From the NCBI GenBank assembly GCA_045586505.1, contig JAZNAL010000035.1, positions 62,001 to 126,000 of the forward strand: a stretch of 64,000 nucleotides of DNA. Direction: 5' to 3'. Below the pieces are notes generated by a model, which saw only the letters and a program-made list of their open reading frames with translations, had not been told where the DNA came from and did no database searches. This document shows positions 15,526-24,122 of this stretch, one piece after another. Within the stretch, counting starts at the first letter, position 1; each line of letters begins with the position of its first letter. The DNA comes from Flemingiibacterium sp045586505. Its GTDB lineage: Bacteria; Bacillota; Clostridia; Oscillospirales; CAG-272. The position numbers were made by a program, and so were the translations under genes.

Positions 15526-17399
15526 TTATTTTTCTCCTTTTGTTCGGATTGCTTTTTATAAAACTCTATTATCGCATCGGCGTTGGCGGCAGTAATGCCC
15601 GACACGCGCATAAGCTCGGTCTTGTCCGCCCTTTTGATGGCGGCAATGCTTTTGAAATGCGAAAGCAGGCTTTTTGCCTTTATGGTGCCAATGCCGTCTA
15701 TGGCTTCAAGTGTTGAATGCTTCAAGGTTTTGGATTTTGCGTTCTCCATGCGGGTAATGGTGTAGCGGTGGACCTCCTCCTGGAGCTTGTACACAAACTG
15801 GAACACCGCCTGTTCGCGGGCGATGCTCAGCTCACTCACATCATCGGTCAGCGCACGAGTCTTGTGGAATTCATCCTTGACCATGCCGTACACGGGTATC
15901 TCACATCCAAGCTCAAGCATAAGCTCACGTACCACTGAAACGTGTCCCCGTCCGCCGTCAAGCAGAATCAAATCGGGTGCCGCACCGAAGCTATCGTCGG
16001 TGAGATGGGAAAGGCGTCTTGACAGTGCTTCGCGCATAGCACCGTAGTCGTCGATACCGTCTGTGGTCTTTATCTTGAAGGTGCGGTAGTCCGACTTCTT
16101 TAATTTTCCGTTTTCCGCCACTATCATGCCCGCCGTAATATTGTCCTTGCCAAAGTTTGAGATATCGTACGCCTCAATTCGCTCGGGTACCACCTCAAGC
16201 CCCAGCATGGATGCGAGCTTCACCAGCATCTTGTTGTCCTTCTCGGACTGTGCCTTGTAGATAAGCGCCTGCTGCTTTGCGTTGTCGTAAACCATCTCGC
16301 ACAGTCTGCGGCGATCACCGCGCTCGGGAGTGCGGATGTCGGGCTTGTAACCCACACGGCGGCGTATGGTCTCCACAAGAGCCTCTAATTCCTCGTCTGG
16401 AAGCGTGAAATCAAGTATGATCTCATGGGGCACATATTCACGAATATTGTAAAGCTCGGACAAAAACGCCGACATATTTTCCTCGTCAATGATCTGCTCG
16501 GCGGGAAATAGAAAATGATCGTTGTCGGTGATGCTTCCGCCGCGGATATAGAAAACCGAAATGCAAGAGCACACCTCATCGGCGTAGAGCGCGATCACGT
16601 CCTGCTCCGCATCTGGCGCACCCACTACCTTCTGCCTCTGCCACAGCTTCGACAACGCCTCTATGCGGTCTCGGTAGCGTGCCGCCGCTTCGAACATAAG
16701 ATTCTCGGCGGCATATTCCATTTTTTCCCGAAGCGACTGCTCGCATTCGCGGAACGATCCGCGAAGAAAGCTGTTTATTTCCTTAAATATCGCCTTGTAT
16801 TCCTCGGCGGGGACCTCTCCCGTACAGGGTGCCACACACAGCCCTATATGCTTGTTAAGGCAGGGTCTGCTCTTTCCGATATCCCGAGGGAACTCCTTAT
16901 TGCAGGAGGCTATCCCAAATGATTTCTGAACGGTTCCGAGAATATTATAAACAGCGGAGATGCTTGAATACGGACCGTAATACCTTGCCCCGTCCGCAAG
17001 ACGCTTGCGGGTGACAAAAAGCCGCGGATATTCGTCGTTCACCGTCAGCTTGATGTAAGGATACGATCTCGAATCCTTTAATTTTATATTATATTTCGGC
17101 GCATACTGCTTGATGAGGCTGTTTTCGAGGGACAGTGCCTCTATTTCCGTATCGGTGAGAATATAGTCGAAGCTGCGGACACTCATCACCATGCGGCGGG
17201 TTTTTTCGTTGTGGTTCGCCGACTCATGGAAATACTGCGACACACGGCTTTTAAGGGAACGGGACTTTCCGACGTAGATTACCTTACCGCCCCCATCGCG
17301 CATAATATAAACGCCCGGTCTCTGCGGCAGTGCGTTTGCCTTTTCAAGCAGCCCCGCACGTCTGTCACTGTTCGATTTTCCGAAAGCATTTGTATCCAT
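15522..17399 (-). CDS. uvrC: Excinuclease ABC subunit C
   Basis: 625 residues. Makes the 3' and 5' incisions in nucleotide excision repair. Domain order: GIY-YIG nuclease (RPGVYIMRDGGGKVIYVGKS, about 28-110), Cys-rich linker (CLNKHIGLCVAPC), UVR motif (about 205-240), RNase H-like nuclease domain (RIEAYDISNFGKDNITAGMIV, LILLDGGRGHVS) and C-terminal helix-hairpin-helix (STLEAIDGIGTIKAKSLL). All are intact. The ATG follows GAGGTAA. Confidence 0.97.
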   Translation of the reverse strand: MDTNAFGKSNSDRRAGLLEKANALPQRPGVYIMRDGGGKVIYVGKSRSLKSRVSQYFHESANHNEKTRRMVMSVRSFDYILTDTEIEALSLENSLIKQYAPKYNIKLKDSRSYPYIKLTVNDEYPRLFVTRKRLADGARYYGPYSSISAVYNILGTVQKSFGIASCNKEFPRDIGKSRPCLNKHIGLCVAPCTGEVPAEEYKAIFKEINSFLRGSFRECEQSLREKMEYAAENLMFEAAARYRDRIEALSKLWQRQKVVGAPDAEQDVIALYADEVCSCISVFYIRGGSITDNDHFLFPAEQIIDEENMSAFLSELYNIREYVPHEIILDFTLPDEELEALVETIRRRVGYKPDIRTPERGDRRRLCEMVYDNAKQQALIYKAQSEKDNKMLVKLASMLGLEVVPERIEAYDISNFGKDNITAGMIVAENGKLKKSDYRTFKIKTTDGIDDYGAMREALSRRLSHLTDDSFGAAPDLILLDGGRGHVSVVRELMLELGCEIPVYGMVKDEFHKTRALTDDVSELSIAREQAVFQFVYKLQEEVHRYTITRMENAKSKTLKHSTLEAIDGIGTIKAKSLLSHFKSIAAIKRADKTELMRVSGITAANADAIIEFYKKQSEQKEKNK

Positions 17400-17535
17400 G
17401 CATTACCTCGACTCTTATTAAAGCAAAGACGAGTCACCGCACAAAAGCACATCGCGACCCGTCAAAACTATTCTTCTGACGTAAGCCGTCCGCAAAAGGG
17501 CATAGCTCACGTTAGCATCCGAACACTTGCTCGAA

Positions 17536-17799
17536 TTATTCACCGAAGCCGGTATCGATAAGCTCGCACAGACCGTCGAGTGCATCGTTCTCGTCATTGC
17601 CGTCAGCAATGAGGGTGATGGTCATGCCCTTGGTGATACCGAGAGAAAGAACGCCGAGAAGGCTCTTGGCATTCACGCGTCTATCCTCCTTCTCAACCCA
17701 AATAGAGCTCTGGAAGGAGTTCGCCTTCTGGATGAAGAATGTAGCGGGTCTTGCGTGTAGACCAACATTGTTTCTGATGGTTACGTTACGGGATATCAT
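17536..17799 (-). CDS. ptsH: Phosphocarrier protein HPr
   Basis: 87 residues. Carries phosphate from enzyme I to PTS sugar permeases. His15 in GLHARPA is the phosphorelay residue and Ser46 in NAKSLLGVLSLGI is the HprK target for catabolite control, so this is HPr rather than Crh (which lacks the His). No ptsI is adjacent, so it is a solitary copy between uvrC and the DUF4330 genes. The upstream gap (17800-18020) is AT-rich with an untranslated leader carrying two TGATGTCGG repeats. No clear promoter can be fixed. Confidence 0.93.
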   Translation of the reverse strand: MISRNVTIRNNVGLHARPATFFIQKANSFQSSIWVEKEDRRVNAKSLLGVLSLGITKGMTITLIADGNDENDALDGLCELIDTGFGE

Positions 17800-18024
17800 A
17801 GTAGTTCGCTCCTAACATAAAATTTGTATATTTCGCATTTAAATTTCGTTTTAATCACTGCCTCCGACATCACGGCATTCCCGACATCAAAGAGGCGTTT
17901 TCCCCGAATAAAGTTATACTGATTATAGTATATCAAATTTTTTAAATAAAATCAATAGTCCATTTGCATATAATTTGTCAAACTATAGCCCGATTTATCT
18001 GTGAATTTCGGGACTTTTTCCAAA

Positions 18025-18068
18025 AACAGCGCCGCACAGTGGTATATTTTACCATAGTGCGGCGATTG
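18025..18068 (-). terminator. Terminator of the murJ/DUF4330 operon
   Basis: Stem GCCGCAC/GTGCGGC continued by TGGTA/TACCA, ending in a T-run on the minus strand, just after the last DUF4330 gene. Confidence 0.75.
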
Positions 18069-18070
18069 TT

Positions 18071-18610
18071 TTATTCTGCGATATTTACCTTTTCAATATC
18101 GGTGACGGTAATGCTGGCAGTAATATTGGAGCTCTTTACCGTGAGCTTGGAGCCGGGAGCGATGTAGGTAGTTCCCCCAAGAAGGAAGCCTTCGTCGCTG
18201 AATACGCCAGAGCCGATGATCTTGCCGCGAACATCTATGCGGCTGCTCTTTGAGGGATTATCCGGGTCACTTGGCGAATAGGTTTTTATGAGCTTTCCGT
18301 CAGCGCCCGGGATGTACTCCTCTGCCGGAAGATCGTAAGGCTTTTCCTCAAGATAGCCGAGGTAGCACTTATGTGTGTCGCTATAAAACGCGTCGCCCGC
18401 GTTGAAGTAGTTGTAGGAATCGCTGCTGATATCCTGTATAAGGAAAGATATTCGCGCAGGCTCGATACTGCTGTTTGCTATGACCTTATCCACAACTCCC
18501 ATACGAAGTGCTATACCTACGAGTGCACCAAGCACTATTATCACAATAAGAAGATCGATGATATTTGGTTTCAGACGTTTTGTCTTTTTTTGTGTATTAT
18601 CGTTCATCAT
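18071..18610 (-). CDS. DUF4330 membrane-anchored protein (second of pair)
   Basis: 179 residues. A short basic cytoplasmic N-terminus, one membrane helix (IIDLLIVIIVLGALVGIALRMGVV) and an extracytoplasmic β-rich domain of about 140 residues with the DUF4330 pattern (VRGKIIGSG, GTTYIAPGSKLTVKS). Function is unknown. It overlaps the stop of the preceding DUF4330 gene (ATGATGA), so the two are translated together. Either of two adjacent ATGs (18610 or 18607) could start; the second has better SD spacing. Confidence 0.8.
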   Translation of the reverse strand: MMNDNTQKKTKRLKPNIIDLLIVIIVLGALVGIALRMGVVDKVIANSSIEPARISFLIQDISSDSYNYFNAGDAFYSDTHKCYLGYLEEKPYDLPAEEYIPGADGKLIKTYSPSDPDNPSKSSRIDVRGKIIGSGVFSDEGFLLGGTTYIAPGSKLTVKSSNITASITVTDIEKVNIAE

Positions 18611-19101
18611 TTTGCCTCCGTTTCAGTTAACTGTATACAGTAACCCGTCCCAGTATAGTAAGGCAGACGCACATGCATGGTCGTGCCTACCGAAATGTCG
18701 TATCCGCCGTCAAGCAGATACCGTCCGTCGCCACCGATGGTTGCGGGAGCGATTACCGTCAGCTTGATATTGGAATGATCAGGATGCTCACTCAAGGTCA
18801 GCGCACCTGCGGAATAATCATTCCCGTTATAGGTCGCAGGCTCGACAGCGACGTCGATGACCTCACCGAGGTGATATTTCGCCACCGAATCCACCACTCC
18901 CTCGCCTACCGCGAAGTTATCCGAAAATTCGCTTCTTACCGTGCGGAGCTCGATGACATATTCAAGATTTACCGTATTGCTTACCGTAGGCGTATCCTTC
19001 ATCGTGAAGAAAAGCACTACCGCACCAATAATAGCGGCGATCACGATGATTATTGCCGCGTCTATCGCGTTGAATTTATGCTTTTTAACTGTAGTTCCCA
19101 T
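18607..19101 (-). CDS. DUF4330 membrane-anchored protein (first of pair)
   Basis: 164 residues. Same layout as its neighbour: basic N-terminus, membrane helix (IDAAIIIVIAAIIGAVVLFF) and a β-rich domain with GGDGRYLLDGGYDISVGTTMHVRLP. The start at ATG 19101 follows CGGAGG with 7-8 nt spacing. The longer frame to 19146 would run into the upstream gene. Identity with the second copy is low apart from the shared plan, so the duplication is old. Co-expression with the O-antigen-ligase-like gene suggests a role at the cell surface (inference). Confidence 0.8.
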   Translation of the reverse strand: MGTTVKKHKFNAIDAAIIIVIAAIIGAVVLFFTMKDTPTVSNTVNLEYVIELRTVRSEFSDNFAVGEGVVDSVAKYHLGEVIDVAVEPATYNGNDYSAGALTLSEHPDHSNIKLTVIAPATIGGDGRYLLDGGYDISVGTTMHVRLPYYTGTGYCIQLTETEAK

Positions 19102-19117
19102 ATTATCCTCCGTTTTA

Positions 19118-21013
19118 TCAGTATATATCTTCCACAGCCGTGGCACTTAGCGTTTTGCGTATCGCCGCGCCCAGTCCCAGCATCAGCCAGAACATAAGGA
19201 ATACGCGGTAATTGTACCAAATGTAATCGGTCATGCCCTGAGCAAGCACTGCCAGCATACCGCAGAACACCGCGTTTGATAACAGCTTGTCACGGCGGCT
19301 CTCCCTCACATGAAGCGAGAGACAGCTTTGCACATAGAGAAGCAGTAACGCTATAAAAACCACAAGTCCGACGGCACCGATCTCCACTATTATCTGAAGA
19401 TACAGATTGTGAGCGTGTGGCGCGGTCTCGATACCCGAAAGCGCGTAGAGCGGGTAAACAAGACTGAATGAATCGTTTCCGATACCGATGCCGCTATGCC
19501 AATAGTCACCGATCATCTTTATCACACCGCGCCATATGTTTACGCGATATGAGGTAGAGCTGTCACCCAGGTTTCCGATGCTGAGGAAGCGCTGTGTAAT
19601 GCTGTCGGGCAGAACAAACGGTAAAAACGGTATGCCGAGTGAGCAGAATAGGAGCGCAGTCAGCGTGTGGCGGCTGTACATCAGCATGAAGATGAGCATT
19701 CCGATAAGGAAGCCCAACCATGCGCCGCGGGACCATGTATAGATAAGGCATCCGCCCGCCGCAAGTCCTATCGCCGCCAGCGCCACTCTTGCGCGGGGCG
19801 CTTTTGTGATAATAAACATGGCGAGTATCAGCGGGATCAGCATGATAAGATACTCCGCAAGGACGTTGGGATTTTCAAAGGTGGATACCACCCGTCCCTC
19901 GATCTCACTGAACATATCGGAGTCCTGCCAGGTCTGCTCAACGGTTCCGAAGAAATTCTGATACAGCCCGTAGAGTGATACCAGCGTGCAGGCGGTAAGT
20001 GCGCCTACGATACAGCGCATGAACCATTTGCGGGAGCGGATCAGGTTCACCACAAGGAAATAGCCAAGCATAAATGCCACATACACAAGCATAGGCTTTA
20101 TGCTGGCACTCGACGCCGCAACGACACCGCCACCCGCCATCAATATCATAAACGCGAGGACTGCAAAATCAAGCAGGTCGAATTTGATGGATCGCTTGCC
20201 GCGCATCACCTTCAGCATAAAGCAGATCGCAGTGTAGAATACCGCCGCAACCAGTCCCATCGTGGGGGCAAACGGCAGAACCGTGATGATTGCAAGCACT
20301 CCAAACTCAGGCTTGATAAGCACCAGATATGCACAGATAAGCGCCGCGATGCCGATAAGCAGAAGCAGTGGTTCAACAAACAGCGAAAGGACGCCGAATA
20401 TAAGACCCGCAATAAAAGCAACATTGTATTTGCCCTCACGCTCCTCGCGCCCCTCAAGCGTCTCGCTTCGGATATCTGACACTCGGAACAGAACAAACCG
20501 CGCCGTAGGACTTGAAAGAAGAGCGTTTGCAAGTGTTTGCCTTGAGGCTATCATCGTGACCGACATGATAAGCATGACAACAAGCGTCAGAATGGTGACG
20601 GCATCGGCAGTCGGCGCATCTGCAAGGTAGAAGGTTTTAAAAAGGTATACGATGGCACTGTAAAGCGCGGCGGAGAACATGAAGATACCGTAGGACTTCA
20701 TAGAGCTTGCCAGCATTCCGTCAAGAATACGCCGTATAAAGCTGAAAATCGCGCTGTTCTCAATGCCGTGAGCTAACTTTCGCTTAGCGGGGGTAAACAC
20801 CCGCTCATCAAGAGCGAGCCTGCGTACTCCGCTTACCGCGGCACTTTTTGCCACCGCACCGTTTTCGTGCTCGTATGCGGTAAACGCGCCGCCGATAAGA
20901 CTGCCCGACAGCTTTCGGTATATCCATCCGGATGCACGTCCGAGCATAGTTATTATCAGCGATGAGGCAAACGGATTATTTTGTTTTGCTGTATCGCCGG
21001 ATTTTTTATTCAA
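19118..21013 (-). CDS. O-antigen ligase/polymerase-like membrane protein (Wzy_C)
   Basis: 631 residues with about 12 membrane segments. The Wzy_C/O-antigen-ligase core lies in the second half: TWSRGAWLGFLIGML, SYRVNIWRGVIKMIGDYWHSGIGIGNDSF and the extracellular loop with HAHNLYLQI, the pattern of polymerases and ligases acting on undecaprenyl-linked glycans. About 190 N-terminal residues, partly cytoplasmic, precede the core. Start at TTG 21013: GGAGG lies 8 nt upstream. A TTG at 21028 overlaps this SD. In Gram-positives such proteins make or attach wall or capsular polysaccharide. The substrate is unknown. It directly follows murJ. Confidence 0.85.
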   Translation of the reverse strand: MNKKSGDTAKQNNPFASSLIITMLGRASGWIYRKLSGSLIGGAFTAYEHENGAVAKSAAVSGVRRLALDERVFTPAKRKLAHGIENSAIFSFIRRILDGMLASSMKSYGIFMFSAALYSAIVYLFKTFYLADAPTADAVTILTLVVMLIMSVTMIASRQTLANALLSSPTARFVLFRVSDIRSETLEGREEREGKYNVAFIAGLIFGVLSLFVEPLLLLIGIAALICAYLVLIKPEFGVLAIITVLPFAPTMGLVAAVFYTAICFMLKVMRGKRSIKFDLLDFAVLAFMILMAGGGVVAASSASIKPMLVYVAFMLGYFLVVNLIRSRKWFMRCIVGALTACTLVSLYGLYQNFFGTVEQTWQDSDMFSEIEGRVVSTFENPNVLAEYLIMLIPLILAMFIITKAPRARVALAAIGLAAGGCLIYTWSRGAWLGFLIGMLIFMLMYSRHTLTALLFCSLGIPFLPFVLPDSITQRFLSIGNLGDSSTSYRVNIWRGVIKMIGDYWHSGIGIGNDSFSLVYPLYALSGIETAPHAHNLYLQIIVEIGAVGLVVFIALLLLYVQSCLSLHVRESRRDKLLSNAVFCGMLAVLAQGMTDYIWYNYRVFLMFWLMLGLGAAIRKTLSATAVEDIY

Positions 21014-21028
21014 ACGTGTGACCTCCAA

Positions 21029-22600
21029 TCATATTTTAATTTTAGTAAGCTTTGAATAGGCGAGGTAAACGATCACCGAAGGTACAAAGCTTACGCCCGC
21101 TTTGATTATATTGGTAAATAGCGACGCTTCAAACGGCATACTCGAAATAAGCCGCGACACTGTAAGTGTGACGGCAAACACAAGCACACCGCCGATCACA
21201 ATCTTTATGAGATTCACTGAAAAGCCGCGCGAGGGTAGTCCGCGAAGGCGTTTTGCGGCAAACACAAGCAGTATTGCCGCCGAGGTGATCTGCCCTACCG
21301 CATTTGCGGCTCCCACAGCACCGATGTCAAAGAGTCCGAGAGAGGTAAGCACCGCTCCCGTGATAAGATTCGCGATAATTCCGCCAAGTGCCGCATACAT
21401 CGGCACACGGGGCTGATTTTGGGAGTAAAAAACTCTCGAAAACAGCTCGGTGACACAGAAAAACGGCATTGCCGGCAGTATAAAGCGCAGTGCGCGGGCA
21501 GTATTTCTTGCATCATCGGGAGTAAATTCTCCGCGCATATAGACAATAGCACAGCCCTCTCCCGCAAGCACCAGTGCCGCCGCCATAAAAGGTATCACGA
21601 TAAACAGCGCCGAGGTGATGCCGCTCCTGACGGTCTTTGCAAACTCCTCACTGTTCCCTGCCGCCGAAAGGCGTGCGATCTTCGGGAAGGTGTAGTTGCA
21701 GATACTGTAGGTAAGCGTACCCGCAATGATTATATAAATATTGTTAGCGTAATCGAATACAGTCGTCGCGCCGGTAATGAAGGTCTGAGATGCGACACGG
21801 GATGCGAAATACTGTCCGATCAGCGTACCAGCAGGTGCAAGCCATGAGCCGATCATAATGGGCGGCGCCATTTTCAGCGCACGAAGCAAGGCAGGATTTT
21901 TAAGATCCAATAACAGCCTGTAGCGAAAGCCCTGCCGCCATAGCGGCACCACCAGCGTTAAAAGCTGGATGAGCCACGACAAAAGATAAGCCGCCGCAAG
22001 ACCGTATATACCGTACTCACCGAGAGGCGCATTGAATACCGCAAGATACAGTACCACGCCCGCGTTTGAGACCGCGCTGATGAGTGCGGGGGCGATGAAG
22101 GAGCCCTTTGACTGGAGCACGCCCACCAGCGTATACGCCGCACCGGTGAAGATCACCAGCGGGAACATGATACGCGTAAGCGTCACCGCAAGCGAGACAG
22201 TCGACTCGTCAAGCCCTTGTGTGATCAGCCGTATAAACGGCTCGGCGAAGACGATACCGATGACCGCAAGCACGCCGCACAAAAGCATTATGAAATTAAG
22301 GAACATGCAAGCAAAGCGATCCGCCTCCGGGCTTGTCACCCGATCCGCATCCTTTTCCTTGAAGCTGTTGTACACGGGAATAAAGCATCCCAGCACCGCC
22401 GCCGCAAGAAACATATCGAAAAATGCCAGCGGCAGCTTCGATGCGGCGGTAAAAGCGTTCGCCACCGAGGATGTACCGTAAGCGTTCGCCTGCAGAACAC
22501 CTCGAAGCATTCCGAGCAGCTTAGCGATAACGGTAGCTCCCATCATCACCGCTACCGTTTTGACGGCTCGTCCTCCCTTTTTGTTCCCGTTATCTGACAT
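21029..22600 (-). CDS. murJ: MurJ/MviN-family lipid II flippase
   Basis: 523 residues, 14 predicted membrane helices of the MOP superfamily. Starts GGRAVKTVAVMMGATVIAKLLGMLRGVLQANAYG and has the family segment FFDMFLAAAVLGCFIPVYN. Flips lipid-linked precursors, lipid II or another polyprenyl glycan. The ATG at 22600 (MSDNGNKK) follows GAGGAAG. The frame to 22642 would overlap trmD further. Being co-transcribed with a Wzy-like gene, it might serve a polysaccharide rather than peptidoglycan (inference). Confidence 0.92.
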   Translation of the reverse strand: MSDNGNKKGGRAVKTVAVMMGATVIAKLLGMLRGVLQANAYGTSSVANAFTAASKLPLAFFDMFLAAAVLGCFIPVYNSFKEKDADRVTSPEADRFACMFLNFIMLLCGVLAVIGIVFAEPFIRLITQGLDESTVSLAVTLTRIMFPLVIFTGAAYTLVGVLQSKGSFIAPALISAVSNAGVVLYLAVFNAPLGEYGIYGLAAAYLLSWLIQLLTLVVPLWRQGFRYRLLLDLKNPALLRALKMAPPIMIGSWLAPAGTLIGQYFASRVASQTFITGATTVFDYANNIYIIIAGTLTYSICNYTFPKIARLSAAGNSEEFAKTVRSGITSALFIVIPFMAAALVLAGEGCAIVYMRGEFTPDDARNTARALRFILPAMPFFCVTELFSRVFYSQNQPRVPMYAALGGIIANLITGAVLTSLGLFDIGAVGAANAVGQITSAAILLVFAAKRLRGLPSRGFSVNLIKIVIGGVLVFAVTLTVSRLISSMPFEASLFTNIIKAGVSFVPSVIVYLAYSKLTKIKI

Positions 22601-23363
22601 TTTTCTGTTCTTCCTCTGATTCTTTGTTATTATCGTCGGCATCTATACCGACGCCTGCGCCGCCAAGCAGATCGGGACGGCATTCCAGCGTCTTTTTCAC
22701 CGCCGCCTCACGCCGCCACTTTTCGATATTGGCATGGTGCCCCGAAAGCAGGACCTCGGGCACAAGTCTGCCGCGGAAATCATAGGGACGGGTGTACTGC
22801 GGATATTCAAGCAGTCCCGAAGCGATGCTCTCGCCGCGCCAGCAGTCCTCGTTTGTAAGAACGCCTTCAAGCATACGGGACACGCAGTCCACAAGCACGC
22901 AAGCCGGAAGCTCACCGCCCGTCAGCACGTAATCGCCGATGGACAGCTCCTCATCGACGATCTCCTCGATGATACGCTCGTCCACCCCCTCGTAGTGACC
23001 GCAGAGAATAATAAGATTATCGTACTCCGTCAACTCGTATGCGTGCTTCTGGGTCAGCACCTTGCCACGCGGAGACATATAGATGACCCGCCGCTTTGCA
23101 GGCTCACGGCCTGCCGCGTCCGACTCACGCTGGGCCTCCAGCACCGACTGATAGCAGCCGTATATCGGAACTGCGCTCATAAGCATTCCCATGCCGCCAC
23201 CGTAGGGGGTATCGTCCACACGGCGATGCTTGTTTTCGGAAAAATCTCGGATGTTGTGGGTATGTATCTCCACAAGCCCTCCCTCCTGCGCTCTGCCGAT
23301 GATGCTGGAGCCCAGCACCGTGTCGACCACATCGGGAAAGAGAGTCATAATATCAAACCTCAT
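22590..23363 (-). CDS. trmD: tRNA m1G37 methyltransferase TrmD
   Basis: 257 residues including a charged C-terminal tail. SPOUT methyltransferase acting on G37 of tRNAs reading CNN codons. Starts MRFDIMTLFPDVVD, the family start, behind GGGAGGCGG. The knot region LIILCGHYEGVDERI and YVLTGGELPA is intact. The catalytic Asp lies in RVDDTPYGGGMGM. Overlaps rimM by 11 nt and murJ by 11 nt, so the three are tightly coupled. The usual rpsP and rplS neighbours are missing here. Confidence 0.96.
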   Translation of the reverse strand: MRFDIMTLFPDVVDTVLGSSIIGRAQEGGLVEIHTHNIRDFSENKHRRVDDTPYGGGMGMLMSAVPIYGCYQSVLEAQRESDAAGREPAKRRVIYMSPRGKVLTQKHAYELTEYDNLIILCGHYEGVDERIIEEIVDEELSIGDYVLTGGELPACVLVDCVSRMLEGVLTNEDCWRGESIASGLLEYPQYTRPYDFRGRLVPEVLLSGHHANIEKWRREAAVKKTLECRPDLLGGAGVGIDADDNNKESEEEQKNVR

Positions 23364-23904
23364 TTCCGCCTCCCTCGATTTCCTCCGCACCGTCATCGAA
23401 CATTCCGGGGATGGGTGTCAGAAATACCCCGTCATCGTCGATGTGACCGATAAAGGCATCCACTGCGGGAACAAGCACTTCCTTGCCCTCCTCTGTCTTG
23501 ACACAGAACAGGTCGGAAGCGGGGCTTTCGATAAGATCGGACAGCACGCCGAGGCGTTTTCCATCACGCTCATCGAATACAGGAAGTCCGATAATATCGG
23601 CGATGAATACGCGGTCATCCTCCAGCGGAATATCCTCGCGGTCAGCAAAGACCACGCGATTTTTTAGAAGCTGTGCCGCCTCAATGGAATCGATTCCCCA
23701 GAAATATACCAGCGCACAGCCCTTGTGCACCGAAGCCTTGGTAACCTCAAGCGAGATATATTCATCCTTTTTCTTATAATACAGCGTTTTGATCCCGCAC
23801 AGCACCTCAGGCGAGTCGCACCACGACTCGATCTTGCACGCGCCGCGCACACCGTGTGTGTTTATGATCTTTCCGCATTCGAGATACTGTTCTTTATTCT
23901 GCAT
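23353..23904 (-). CDS. rimM: Ribosome maturation factor RimM
   Basis: 183 residues. Binds S19 and assists maturation of the 30S head. N-terminal RimM barrel (ECGKIINTHGVRGACKIES) and C-terminal PRC barrel (ADIIGLPVFDERDGKRLGVL, VLVPAVDAFIGHIDDD) are visible. The ATG follows TAGGAG. First gene of the rimM-trmD-murJ operon. Confidence 0.95.
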   Translation of the reverse strand: MQNKEQYLECGKIINTHGVRGACKIESWCDSPEVLCGIKTLYYKKKDEYISLEVTKASVHKGCALVYFWGIDSIEAAQLLKNRVVFADREDIPLEDDRVFIADIIGLPVFDERDGKRLGVLSDLIESPASDLFCVKTEEGKEVLVPAVDAFIGHIDDDGVFLTPIPGMFDDGAEEIEGGGNEV

Positions 23905-23983
23905 ATGATACGCTCCTATGTGTATCGTTTTTAATTATCGGTTATTTAGAGGTGTGGGCTTATGCCCCACGTATCCACCTTAT

Positions 23984-24012
23984 ATTGTAGCACAAATTTC
24001 CTCCGTATTCAA
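23984..24012 (-). promoter_or_regulatory. Promoter of the rimM-trmD-murJ operon
   Basis: TTGAAT (24007-24012), 17-bp spacer, TACAAT (23984-23989). The leader contains a GTGGGGCATAAGCCCAC hairpin (about 23954-23971) with no T-run. Confidence 0.65.
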
Positions 24013-24062
24013 GGAAAATTGCAAATTTGATTAAATTTACACAAAATAAATCCCGCCAAGCC

Positions 24063-24091
24063 TTGAAATTGGCACCGAATAGTGGTACAAT
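24063..24091 (+). promoter_or_regulatory. Promoter of glycerate kinase
   Basis: TTGAAA (24063-24068), 17-bp spacer, TACAAT (24086-24091). Diverges from the rimM promoter. Confidence 0.6.
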
Positions 24092-24122
24092 TATGTAAAA
24101 TCGACAAATACGGAGTGGCACT

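Noticed and set aside
23950..23975. Terminator or riboswitch in the rimM leader
   Set aside because: Short hairpin without T-run and without a known riboswitch consensus.
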